Source of the DNA: Roseibium album
GTDB lineage: Bacteria > Pseudomonadota > Alphaproteobacteria > Rhizobiales > Stappiaceae
DNA length: 64,000 nt
Direction of reading: 5' to 3'
Assembly: GCF_001404515.1 (NCBI RefSeq)
Contig: NZ_CXWE01000002.1
Span: 1-64,000 of the forward strand
Shown here: piece by piece, positions 1-7,379 of the stretch
Numbering within the stretch: the stretch's first letter is position 1
Layout of the letters: every line of letters begins with the position of its first letter
Program-made: the position numbers and the translations under genes
Notes under the pieces: generated by a model
Seen by the model: the letters and a program-made list of their open reading frames with translations, nothing else
The model's database searches: none
What the model was told of the DNA's origin: nothing

Positions 1-25
1 TAGACAAGGACGTTCCCCCCAAACT

Positions 26-55
26 GCGAGGCCAAAAGGGCCTCGCTCTTTTTTT
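26..55 (+). terminator. Rho-independent terminator of a gene left of the window
   Basis: A perfect 8-bp stem GCGAGGCC/GGCCTCGC with a 5-nt loop is followed by TCTTTTTTT on the plus strand. It points rightward, so it ends a plus-strand transcript whose gene lies outside the window. The minus-strand reading has no long T tract, so it is at best a weak terminator for the leftward operon that ends at 193. Confidence 0.85.
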
Positions 56-192
56 GGCAAACAGAAAGCCAGCTCTGACCCTGATTGTCAGGCAATTGTC
101 AAAACGCCCGTCCAAGAGCAGGACTTCCCGTCACAATTCAAATTTTGCCGGTCAGCATCAAAACAGACCAAAACCAAAGTGATGATCCTGAT

Positions 193-618
193 TCAATCGG
201 CCTGAAGCCTCGCAACCGCGACCGTTGCACACGCTGCATCTTCCGGGCCGGCTGCTCCGGACACACCCAGGGCACCGATCAGGACGCCTTCGACATAAAC
301 AGGCAACCCGCCTTCCCAGGCACAAAGGCGCGGTCTGTTGACCATGCCCAGCTCCAAACCCTTGCCAGACGACATGCGCTCGTTGAAATCCCTTGTCGGT
401 TTCCCGAGTATCGCGGTGTAGGCCTTGTCTGTCGCAAATTCGAGGATGGGTGCCGGAACTCCGTCCATGCGTCCTGACGCGACCACAGCCCCCCAGGGAT
501 CAACAGCAACGGCAGCGACCGCCCAGCCGTTATCTTCTGCGTGCGACAACGCTCCCTGAACAAGGTCGGCAGCCGTTGCATATGAAATGACCGCCTGTGT
601 GCGTATGGTCAATGACAT
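193..618 (-). CDS. HbpS/GlcG-family heme-degrading-domain protein
   Basis: A 141-residue protein of the GlcG/HbpS (DUF336) family. The family signature is visible in the C-terminal half: a GG-x-P stretch, then IGALGVSGA and a conserved Asp/Cys region (about residues 100-130). Members bind heme or small ligands, and many are accessory proteins in catabolic operons with no proven reaction. A GAGGGAAAGGA Shine-Dalgarno lies upstream of the ATG at 618. It is the last gene of the minus-strand run that begins with the acyl-CoA dehydrogenase at 4637, 87 bp beyond the TIM-barrel gene. A role specific to this pathway is inferred only from position. Confidence 0.8.
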   Translation of the reverse strand: MSLTIRTQAVISYATAADLVQGALSHAEDNGWAVAAVAVDPWGAVVASGRMDGVPAPILEFATDKAYTAILGKPTRDFNERMSSGKGLELGMVNRPRLCAWEGGLPVYVEGVLIGALGVSGAAGPEDAACATVAVARLQAD

Positions 619-705
619 GACTATGGGTCCTTTCCCTCAGACAAAATGGTTCTGCAGAGACCTGAAGCAGTGTCATTCAATGTCCGGTTTCCGACCATGA
701 CACGC

Positions 706-1554
706 TCAACAGACTGTCCGGAACCTTTCCACGATCGTGTCCAGAACTTCGCCGGGATCCCGCTGCCACCAGTCGCGGGAGGAAAACACCTCAACCTCGC
801 ACGGGCCGCAATAGCCGGCTGCTTCCACAGCTGCCCGCAAGCCTTTCAGATCGGCGACACCATCTCCCATCATGCCTCTGTCCAGGAGCATGTCACCGGT
901 TTCCTCAAGCCAGTCGCACAGGTGAAAGCCATAGATCCGTTCGCCGCCTGCTTCCCTCAGGCTCTCGGCAATCGTGGTATCCCACCAGACGTGATAGGCA
1001 TCGACCGCCACGCCAACATTCGCCGTGCCGACCCAGTTACAAACCCGCACCGCGTCGCGTACGGTCATGAGCACCGTGCGATTGCCGCCGAACATCGGAT
1101 TGAGCGGTTCGAGCGCCAGCTTCACACCCATGTCCGCAGCATGGTCGCTGAGCACCGCAACGCGCTCTGCCAGGATTTTCTGGCTTTCCAGGATGCCTTT
1201 GGTCTCTGGTTCTGTCCCGCCGGTCACGATCGTCAAAACCGGCGCGCCCAGGTTCGCGGCAACATCGATCGTCTCTCGCGCTTCGTCGAGCTGCTCCGGA
1301 GCTCCTGAGCCGACGATGTAAGGTGTCCTGCACAATCCAACGACCTGCATTCCGGCGGCACGGACACGCTCGCCGATCTCCCGGGCCTGATTGTCAAGCT
1401 CCCGCCGCCAGAAGACGATGCCCCCGAAGCCGCGCTCGGCACAGGCCTCGATTATCCTTTCCGGCGGCCACCCGGCGCCGAACCCGTCAAAGTTATGGCC
1501 GAGCGTTGCCGTGTTCAGCGCAAGCGCCGATGTATCCCTGGAGAAATCCCGCAT
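706..1554 (-). CDS. Sugar phosphate isomerase/epimerase-like TIM barrel (xylose isomerase-like, AP endonuclease family 2 fold)
   Basis: About 282 residues with the look of the xylose-isomerase-like TIM barrel. It has a metal-ligand-type ALEPLNP segment in the middle, VDAYHVWWD, then YGFHLCDW and a terminal EVEVFS strand. These Glu/Asp/His positions match the divalent-metal site of sugar epimerases and isomerases such as IolE/IolH/EryC relatives. The start is ATG at 1554 (TGATG overlap with the DUF993 stop) or GTG at 1557, so translation is coupled to the gene before it. Substrate is unknown; a keto-sugar or inosose-like intermediate is a guess based on the sugar ABC transporter in the same regulon. 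Confidence 0.85.
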   Translation of the reverse strand: MRDFSRDTSALALNTATLGHNFDGFGAGWPPERIIEACAERGFGGIVFWRRELDNQAREIGERVRAAGMQVVGLCRTPYIVGSGAPEQLDEARETIDVAANLGAPVLTIVTGGTEPETKGILESQKILAERVAVLSDHAADMGVKLALEPLNPMFGGNRTVLMTVRDAVRVCNWVGTANVGVAVDAYHVWWDTTIAESLREAGGERIYGFHLCDWLEETGDMLLDRGMMGDGVADLKGLRAAVEAAGYCGPCEVEVFSSRDWWQRDPGEVLDTIVERFRTVC

Positions 1555-2702
1555 CACAGGCCGTAGAGCGTCAGAAACGCCTTCATTCTCTTCACCGCAA
1601 GATCAGGGTCGCGCAACAGACCGTTTTGCTCGGCCAACTTGAAACAATCGACGAAATAAGGCAGCGGCCGCATCGATTGTGCCCCACCCAGCATGACAAA
1701 ATGTTCCTGGAACCCGTTCAACCAGGCAAGAAAAACAACACCGGTCTTGTAATATTGCGTCGGGCTTCGAAAGATCAGGCGCGCAAGAGGTACGGTTGGG
1801 TCCAGCGTCGCGCGAAACCCATCGACATCTCCGGCACCGAGTTGACCAACAGCTTTTCCGACGGCAACCGCAAGAGGATCGAAAATGCCGAGAAGCGCGT
1901 GGGAAACACCCGTGTCGTCTCCCGCGATCAGCTCCGGATAGTTGAAGTCGTCTCCGGTATACATCTTCACACCGGCAGGCAGCTGCCGGCGCATCAGAAT
2001 TTCCTTTTCCTTGTCGAGAAGCGATATCTTGATGCCATCGACCTTGGCGGTGTTCGCCTCAATCACCTCCAGGGCGATTGCCATTGCATCCTCAAAACTG
2101 TCGCCCCCCCAATAACCGGCCAGTTCAGGGTCGAACACTTCGCCGAGCCAATGGAGAATGACCGGCTTGTCGCAGGCCGACAGAACATTAGAATAGACAC
2201 GCAGATAGTCTTCCGGCGAGGCTGCCACACGTGCGAGCGCACGCGACGCCATTACGATCAAACGTCCTCCGACACGCTGTATCGCTTCGACTTGTTCCAG
2301 ATAAGCAGCCAGAACATCGTCAAGCGTCAACGCATCGGACAGAACAAGCTGGTCGGTGCCACAGCCGTTGAAAACGAGGGCGTCCGGAACCTCTTCCTGC
2401 GTTCGGCGGATCAGTTCAAGCGCACCGGGCCAGTCGAGCCCCATTCCGCGCTGCGCCGTGTCCATCGCTTCCGCGATCCCCAGACCGAGATCGGCGAGGT
2501 GGCGCCTGAAGGCCATGGTCGATTGCCAATCGACCACCGCGGCCCCGGACGGATCTGCTGCAGAAAAGGGGTCGGCAACGACATGAGCCGCCGAAAACAC
2601 GATCCGTGCGGGATCCGGCCCGAGCGGAACCGCTTCGATCGGCGAGCCTTTCAGCGTGTAGTCGGCCAGTTTTCCGTTTGGGTCCGGCAGGGCAATTCTC
2701 AT
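1554..2702 (-). CDS. DUF993 protein (dihydrodipicolinate-synthase-like TIM barrel)
   Basis: A 382-residue protein that I assign to the DUF993 family, aldolase-like (beta/alpha)8 proteins related to the DHDPS/N-acetylneuraminate lyase superfamily. A central VDGIKISL stretch carries a lysine where a Schiff-base lysine would be expected, followed by metal- or phosphate-loop-like KMYTGDDFNYPEL. No characterised reaction is known to me. An in-frame ATG occurs further upstream, but the start at 2702 is preferred: it has a GAGG Shine-Dalgarno and begins 10 bp after the SDR stop, avoiding a long overlap. Its neighbours suggest a retro-aldol or hydrolytic step in the same catabolic route. Confidence 0.8.
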   Translation of the reverse strand: MRIALPDPNGKLADYTLKGSPIEAVPLGPDPARIVFSAAHVVADPFSAADPSGAAVVDWQSTMAFRRHLADLGLGIAEAMDTAQRGMGLDWPGALELIRRTQEEVPDALVFNGCGTDQLVLSDALTLDDVLAAYLEQVEAIQRVGGRLIVMASRALARVAASPEDYLRVYSNVLSACDKPVILHWLGEVFDPELAGYWGGDSFEDAMAIALEVIEANTAKVDGIKISLLDKEKEILMRRQLPAGVKMYTGDDFNYPELIAGDDTGVSHALLGIFDPLAVAVGKAVGQLGAGDVDGFRATLDPTVPLARLIFRSPTQYYKTGVVFLAWLNGFQEHFVMLGGAQSMRPLPYFVDCFKLAEQNGLLRDPDLAVKRMKAFLTLYGL

Positions 2703-2712
2703 CGAGCGATCC

Positions 2713-3483
2713 TCAAAAGCGGGGAACCAGCATTCCGGCATCTGCCGATATGGCCTGTCCGGTGGTGTAAGGTAACTTGCCGGATGCCAGCGCGGCGATG
2801 ATTGCTCCCATGTCCTCCGGCTGGCCGACACGCGGGAACAGTGTCAAACCCGCCCTGGCCCGGTCCTCATATTGGGAAATCACGGGTGCTGTCATATCGG
2901 TTTCGACCAACCCCGGCTGAACGTCGTAAACGGCTATGTTTTCTGCCCCCAACCGCACCGCCCAGATTTTCGATACCATCGCCGCGGCCGCCTTGGAGGC
3001 ACAGTATTCCGAGCGCGGGACGGCAACGGCAACGGCGTTTGACGAGGTCACATTGACGATCGCGTGGAAAATTTCCGGATTGCGCGTCCGTGTCAGGACC
3101 CGCGCGGCAAACGCTTTCGTCAAGAAAAACATGGCTTTTGCATTTACCTCAAGACAGCGGTCCCAGCTCTCCTCGGAAACGTCCAGCGGATCTCCACGTT
3201 GCAGGACACCAACTCCTGCATTGTTGACCAGCGTGGTGAGTGGTCCGAGAACTGCTTCGATAGCGTCGAGCGCCGCTTCATGCTTGCCCAGATCGGCAAC
3301 ATCGAAAGGAGCTGCCACGGCGGCAACGCCAATCGAGCGGACCTCCCGGACGGCGTTTCGAAGTTCGTCGTCATCAAGTGGCCCATTGAGCGCAACCGCG
3401 AAACCTTCGGCGGCCAACGCCTTCGCGGCAGCCAGCCCGATCCCCCGGCTAGCCCCGGACACCAATACCGCCTGTCCGGTCAT
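2713..3483 (-). CDS. Short-chain dehydrogenase/reductase (3-ketoacyl-ACP reductase-like)
   Basis: A 256-residue classical SDR. The nucleotide-binding motif SGASRGIG is at residues 9-16, NNAG at 87-90, and the catalytic Ser148-Tyr160-Lys164 triad in a YCASK context. The C-terminus ends with the usual ITG-like TTGQAISADAG segment. It oxidises or reduces a secondary alcohol or ketone with NAD(P); which one cannot be read from sequence. Its ATG overlaps the stop of the acyl-CoA dehydrogenase by 4 bp (ATGA), so the two are co-translated. In context it could act on a 3-hydroxyacyl-CoA made by the hydratases of the regulon, or on a cyclic alcohol. Confidence 0.9.
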   Translation of the reverse strand: MTGQAVLVSGASRGIGLAAAKALAAEGFAVALNGPLDDDELRNAVREVRSIGVAAVAAPFDVADLGKHEAALDAIEAVLGPLTTLVNNAGVGVLQRGDPLDVSEESWDRCLEVNAKAMFFLTKAFAARVLTRTRNPEIFHAIVNVTSSNAVAVAVPRSEYCASKAAAAMVSKIWAVRLGAENIAVYDVQPGLVETDMTAPVISQYEDRARAGLTLFPRVGQPEDMGAIIAALASGKLPYTTGQAISADAGMLVPRF

Positions 3484-4637
3484 GACGCGGCTCCGTGTTT
3501 GACCAGCTCACGAGCGATGATCATGCGCTGGATCTGGTTGGTTCCTTCATAGATCTGCGTGATCTTTGCGTCCCGGTAAAGGCGCTCCACTTCAAAGCCC
3601 CTGATGTAGCCGGATCCGCCAAACACCTGGACGGCGTCGGCTGTGCGCGCGACGGCCATGTCTCCGGCAAAACACTTCGCCATGGAGCAGGCCTTTGTCG
3701 CCAGTTCGCCGCGGTCGATCTTCACGGCTGCTGAATGAACCAGAAGCCGCGCCGCCTCGACATCTTTCGCCATGTCCGCCAACAGCCATTGCACGCCCTG
3801 GAATTCGACAATCGGCTGCTTGAACTGCTTGCGTTGCTGGGCATAGTCCACGGATGCTTCCAGCCCCGCCTGACCGATGCCGACAGCCAGGGCCGCAATG
3901 CCGATCCGTCCCTTGTCGAGAACGCTCATCATCATGTGAAATCCGCGTCCCTCGTCTCCCAGAAGGGCATCCGCGGGCAACTCAACATCCGAGAAATTCA
4001 ACGCACCGACCTGACTGGCGCGCTGTCCCATCTTGTGCTCCTTGGGACCCCGCTCGACACCTTCGGCGTGAAGGTCGACGATAAAGATCGACATGCCGCG
4101 CCTGCCCGCCTCCCGGTCGGTCCGTGCAAGCACAAACCCGACATCGGCGACCGGTGCATTGTGGATCCAGATCTTGCCGCCATTGAGGATCCAGCCGTCA
4201 CCGTTCCGGACCGCTTCGGTACGAATTCCCGAAACATCCGTTCCGGCTTCGGGTTCGGTAATGCAATAGGCGACCCTGGTCTTTGCAGTCATCACCCCGG
4301 CTAACCACCTTGCGCGCTGCTCCTTCGTCCCGTGACGCACAAGCAGTGTGGAGATCAGTTCGATCAACCCGCACTGATCGGCGACGCTGGCGTATCCTCT
4401 CGAGAGTTCCTCCATCACAAGCGCATATGCCAGCGTGTCGAACCCCGGACCGCCCATCTCCTCCGGGACGCCGATTCCGAACAGGCCGAGATCGCCCATC
4501 TGCGCGTAGAGCTGTGCGGGAAAGCGCTCTTCGCTATCGAGCTCTTCGGCTGCAGGCCGTATGACCTCGTTGGCGAAATCGCGCGCCATGTCGCGTACCT
4601 GAATATGCGTTTCGGTGATGTACATCTGCGTATCCAT
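3480..4637 (-). CDS. Acyl-CoA dehydrogenase
   Basis: A 385-residue short-chain-type acyl-CoA dehydrogenase. It has the FAD-region YCITEPEAGTD, the C-terminal signature FGGSGYIRG and the IYEGTNQIQ motif with the catalytic-base Glu near 364. It is first in a minus-strand operon (dehydrogenase, SDR, DUF993, TIM barrel, HbpS-like). The start is uncertain: ATG 4637 has almost no room for a ribosome site because a regulator palindrome (4640-4655) lies 3 bp upstream. An in-frame ATG at 4625 is preceded by GGA at usable spacing. Either the first Met is used on a near-leaderless transcript or 4625 is the real start. Confidence 0.93.
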   Translation of the reverse strand: MDTQMYITETHIQVRDMARDFANEVIRPAAEELDSEERFPAQLYAQMGDLGLFGIGVPEEMGGPGFDTLAYALVMEELSRGYASVADQCGLIELISTLLVRHGTKEQRARWLAGVMTAKTRVAYCITEPEAGTDVSGIRTEAVRNGDGWILNGGKIWIHNAPVADVGFVLARTDREAGRRGMSIFIVDLHAEGVERGPKEHKMGQRASQVGALNFSDVELPADALLGDEGRGFHMMMSVLDKGRIGIAALAVGIGQAGLEASVDYAQQRKQFKQPIVEFQGVQWLLADMAKDVEAARLLVHSAAVKIDRGELATKACSMAKCFAGDMAVARTADAVQVFGGSGYIRGFEVERLYRDAKITQIYEGTNQIQRMIIARELVKHGAAS

Positions 4638-4639
4638 TT

Positions 4640-4655
4640 GTAACTATCTAGTTAC
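4640..4655. promoter_or_regulatory. Operator 1: perfect 7-2-7 palindrome
   Basis: GTAACTA-TC-TAGTTAC, a perfect inverted repeat with a 2-bp centre. It lies directly upstream of the acyl-CoA dehydrogenase start and is one of six related sites in region A. The 7-2-7 geometry is that of RutR-type TetR operators. Binding by the local TetR protein is inferred. Confidence 0.75.
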
Positions 4656-4733
4656 TTTATCCGCACTCCGATCGCATGGTCAAGTGGTTCCGATTCCAAA
4701 TTCTCCTTGCAGAGTTGACATTTGGCGAGTTAA

Positions 4734-4749
4734 ATAACCAATTAGTTAC
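4734..4749. promoter_or_regulatory. Operator 2: ATAACCA-AT-TAGTTAC
   Basis: A degenerate copy of the same 16-bp palindrome (two departures in the left arm). It lies 16 bp upstream of the aldo/keto reductase ATG and 14 bp downstream of a TTGACA hexamer (4715-4720) that could be a -35 element. It serves the plus-strand side of the divergent promoter shared with operator 1. Confidence 0.7.
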
Positions 4750-4765
4750 TTTGAAGGGACACGGT

Positions 4766-5779
4766 ATGCAGCCTGATGCCAAAATGAAATTCGGACGTGT
4801 GGATCTGGAAGTTACCGCTTTTGGATTCGGCACCGCACCAGTTGGAAACATTTTCCGTGAGATCGACGAGGAAACGTCCGACAACATGTTCCAGACCGCA
4901 TGGAAGTCCGGGGTCCGGTATTATGACACCGCACCGATGTATGGCCACGGGTTATCGGAGTTGCGCACCGGGCATAGCCTGCGCTGGAAGAACAGGGATG
5001 ACTATGTTCTGTCGTCCAAGGTGGGTCGTGTTTTGAAACCCGCGCGCAAGCAGGACATCGACTATGCGCCCTGGACAAATGCCGGCCGCTTCAAAGTGAA
5101 TTTCGACTATGGCTATGACGGCACGATGCGCAGCTTTGAAGATTCGCTTCAGCGTTTGAATCTCGAACGGATGGACATCTGTTTCATCCATGACATCGAC
5201 CGGTTCACCCGCGGCGATGAACAACCCGAAGTTTTCAAACAGGCAATGGACGGTTGCTGGAAAGCGCTTTTGGAATTGCGGGACCAGGGTGTCGTCAAGG
5301 CGATCGGGGTTGGCGTCAATGAGTGGCAGGTCTGCCACGAAGCCCTCAAACAACGCGACTTCGACTGTTTCCTGCTCGCAGGACGCTATACGCTTCTGGA
5401 GCAGGAATCCCTGAACGAATTTCTGCCATTATGCGAAGAGCGCGGCGCAGCCGTCGTTGTCGGCGGAGGGTTCAATTCCGGGATACTTGCAACAGGTGCC
5501 ATCGAGGGAGCAAAATACAACTACGCCCCCGCACCTGCCGACATCATGGGCAAGGTCTCCAGGATCGAAACAGTCTGCGCCGAGTTTGGTGTTCCGCTTC
5601 CCGCCGCTGCGCTGCAATTTGTGGTCGCGCACCCGGCGATACCCAGTTTCATTGCCGGAACACGCACCGTCGAACAGTTGCAAAAAAATCTCGACTGGTT
5701 CAGCCACCCGATACCAGTGGAGTTCTGGTCGGAACTGAAGGCAAAAGGTCTTTTGCGCGAAGACGCGCCGACCCCGTGA
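4766..5779 (+). CDS. Aldo/keto reductase (L-fucose / D-threo-aldose 1-dehydrogenase-like)
   Basis: A 337-residue AKR with the catalytic tetrad Asp54, Tyr59, Lys85, His142 in FDTAPMYG-, SSKVGR- and CFIHD-type contexts. The SKVGRVL stretch and overall length resemble the pyridoxal/L-fucose dehydrogenase branch that oxidises aldoses at C1. The start is set at ATG 4766 because GAAGGG lies upstream and the open frame before it runs through the operator. It overlaps the next gene by 4 bp (GTGA). It is divergent from the acyl-CoA dehydrogenase operon across two operators. An aldose or cyclic-alcohol substrate is likely but unproven. Confidence 0.9.
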   Translation: MQPDAKMKFGRVDLEVTAFGFGTAPVGNIFREIDEETSDNMFQTAWKSGVRYYDTAPMYGHGLSELRTGHSLRWKNRDDYVLSSKVGRVLKPARKQDIDYAPWTNAGRFKVNFDYGYDGTMRSFEDSLQRLNLERMDICFIHDIDRFTRGDEQPEVFKQAMDGCWKALLELRDQGVVKAIGVGVNEWQVCHEALKQRDFDCFLLAGRYTLLEQESLNEFLPLCEERGAAVVVGGGFNSGILATGAIEGAKYNYAPAPADIMGKVSRIETVCAEFGVPLPAAALQFVVAHPAIPSFIAGTRTVEQLQKNLDWFSHPIPVEFWSELKAKGLLREDAPTP

Positions 5780-6231
5780 GTAATCTACAGCTGCCCCCCG
5801 GACGCTACGGCTTCGACGAAGTGGCCACTGGCGACAGAATTCATACGCCGAAGCGCCTTGTAACGGCTTCGGACATTGACGCCTTTGCGTCGCAGTTCGG
5901 TGACCGCTTCGAAATCCACATGGATGACGCAGCTGCCCGAAACCACGGATTTCCGGGTCGGGTCGCGCATGGTCTCCTCGTGCTTTCGCTTGTTGACGGA
6001 TTAAAAAACCAGTCAGACGCCCAGTTCAGGGCAATCGCGTCCCTGGGATGGGATTGGTCCTTCCGCCGCCCTGTCTTTGTAGGCGACGAGCTTGGCGCAG
6101 TGATTGAAATCATGGAAAAGCGAAAGGTGACGAAACCCGATCGCGGTATTCTGACACTCGCTTTTTCTGTCACGAACCAGCGTGGCGAGATCGTGCAGGA
6201 CGGCTCGAACAAGCTCCTGGTCTACCGATAG
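5776..6231 (+). CDS. MaoC-like hot-dog hydratase
   Basis: A 151-residue MaoC/R-specific hydratase domain protein. The hydratase-2 motif is seen as an Asp/His pair in a FASQFGDRFEIHMDD stretch followed by GFPGRVAHGLL (about residues 37-70), as in (R)-specific enoyl-CoA hydratases. The start is GTG at 5776, overlapping the aldo/keto reductase stop in a GTGA junction; no ATG precedes it in the hydratase-like part of the frame. It would hydrate an enoyl-CoA, complementing the acyl-CoA dehydrogenase and CoA-transferase of the regulon. Confidence 0.88.
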   Translation: MSNLQLPPGRYGFDEVATGDRIHTPKRLVTASDIDAFASQFGDRFEIHMDDAAARNHGFPGRVAHGLLVLSLVDGLKNQSDAQFRAIASLGWDWSFRRPVFVGDELGAVIEIMEKRKVTKPDRGILTLAFSVTNQRGEIVQDGSNKLLVYR

Positions 6232-6291
6232 GCGGCAGAGGCCCCGATTTGCTGCCGACGTGTCCGGGTCCGGGCTGCCCGCAAATGCTAC

Positions 6292-6603
6292 TCACACCTT
6301 GTAGTCACACACGAAAACACCATCGGCTCCCCCCTCAAGCTCAGCGACGATCCGGCTACCGATTGCCTGGTGCACTTCGTCTTGGAGATAGGCATCACGA
6401 ACGTTTTCATCCTTGAAGTCGAACCAGAAAACATCCCGGAACCCCCGGACCAGCGGATCTTCCACACTGATGTTCGGGCGAACCTGGAAATCGGCGATCC
6501 CGACAATGCGATCCGTTAGAGATGCAAGTTCGCTCATCAGATTGTTCTTGACGTCGGCAGGTGTGCCTGCCCGAAAGTGCAAGGCCACGAAATGGCGGAT
6601 CAT
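6292..6603 (-). CDS. Dabb-family (stress-responsive A/B barrel) protein
   Basis: A 103-residue ferredoxin-like alpha/beta-barrel protein. The N-terminal IRHFVALHF strand and the central DVFWFDFKDENVRDAY segment are typical of the Dabb domain. Members of this fold include dimeric cyclases and isomerases as well as proteins of unknown role in sugar and aromatic catabolic operons. It overlaps the crotonase stop by 4 bp and is the last gene of the CoA-transferase operon. It converges on the MaoC gene 60 bp away. Function is not known. Confidence 0.8.
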   Translation of the reverse strand: MIRHFVALHFRAGTPADVKNNLMSELASLTDRIVGIADFQVRPNISVEDPLVRGFRDVFWFDFKDENVRDAYLQDEVHQAIGSRIVAELEGGADGVFVCDYKV

Positions 6604-7379
6604 TGCCCATCCCCTTTTCCAAATTCAGGTGTTCGTTTGTCGCGAAAAGCTGCAAGCCCTTCTCTCAGCTCCGGAGATTGCGCAGCCACGGTGCCGGCAA
6701 GCGCGTCGATGACGCGTTCACGCTCCTCGCCTTCAGCGGCATTGATCATCATCTTGACAAGCTCTGTTGCCCTTGGGCCGCGCTGCAGAACAACTGCTGC
6801 AATTTCCCGCGCCGCCTGGAGTCCCAAACCGGTCTCAACCACTTTGTCCACGAGCCCGGCCGCCAGTGCCTGTTCGGCACCGTAGGTCTCGCCGAAGACA
6901 GCCATCCGCCGGACCACTTGCGCACCGAACCGGCGCACAGCCCGCTGCGTGCCCGACCATCCGGGAATGATCCCGAGACCAGTCTCCGGTTGTCCGATCT
7001 GTATTTGGGTTTCAGCGATGCGATAGTCTGCACACGCGGCAAGCTCCAGGCCACCACCGAGCGCATGACCGTCCAGGACGGCAATCACCGGCTGCCGCAG
7101 TCGGGCAATCGCATCAAAAATCGTGTGCCCGTCGCGCACCCAGTGTCTGCCGAAACGAACAGCGTTTTCCTTTGACCAGGCATCGATGTCACCACCGGCC
7201 GAGAAAACCTTGCCCTCACCTGACAGGATGACGACGTGAATGTCCTCGCGGTGCTCGATCTGTCTGCAGCACGATGAAAGTTCTTCGACCATTGCGGTGT
7301 CCATCGCGTTCAGTTTTTCCGGACGGGACAGGCGCAGATGTCCGGTCGCGCCCTCCACGGACACGGTAACCTGACTCAT
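6600..7379 (-). CDS. Enoyl-CoA hydratase/isomerase (crotonase family)
   Basis: A 259-residue crotonase. The oxyanion-hole loops FSAGGDIDAW (about 59-68) and GHALGGGLELA (104-114) are intact. The first catalytic Glu is present (Glu132 in GQPETGLG). The second, usually in an A-x-E-L-L-x-TG context, appears replaced by Arg/Met near residue 158 (by-eye alignment), so isomerase, hydrolase or retro-aldol activity is as possible as hydration. The start at 7379 is chosen over an upstream in-frame Met because it makes an ATGA overlap with the CoA-transferase stop. Confidence 0.9.
   Translation of the reverse strand: MSQVTVSVEGATGHLRLSRPEKLNAMDTAMVEELSSCCRQIEHREDIHVVILSGEGKVFSAGGDIDAWSKENAVRFGRHWVRDGHTIFDAIARLRQPVIAVLDGHALGGGLELAACADYRIAETQIQIGQPETGLGIIPGWSGTQRAVRRFGAQVVRRMAVFGETYGAEQALAAGLVDKVVETGLGLQAAREIAAVVLQRGPRATELVKMMINAAEGEERERVIDALAGTVAAQSPELREGLAAFRDKRTPEFGKGDGQ

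Noticed and set aside
1323..2801. 492-residue open frame on the plus strand
   Set aside because: Antisense shadow of DUF993 and its neighbours; low-complexity Arg-rich translation, no family resemblance, and the opposite strand encodes clear enzymes with overlapping junctions.
6233..6257. CGGCAG/CTGCCG hairpin between convergent MaoC and Dabb genes
   Set aside because: Stem of only 6 bp, 13-nt loop and no T or A tract; not enough for a terminator call.
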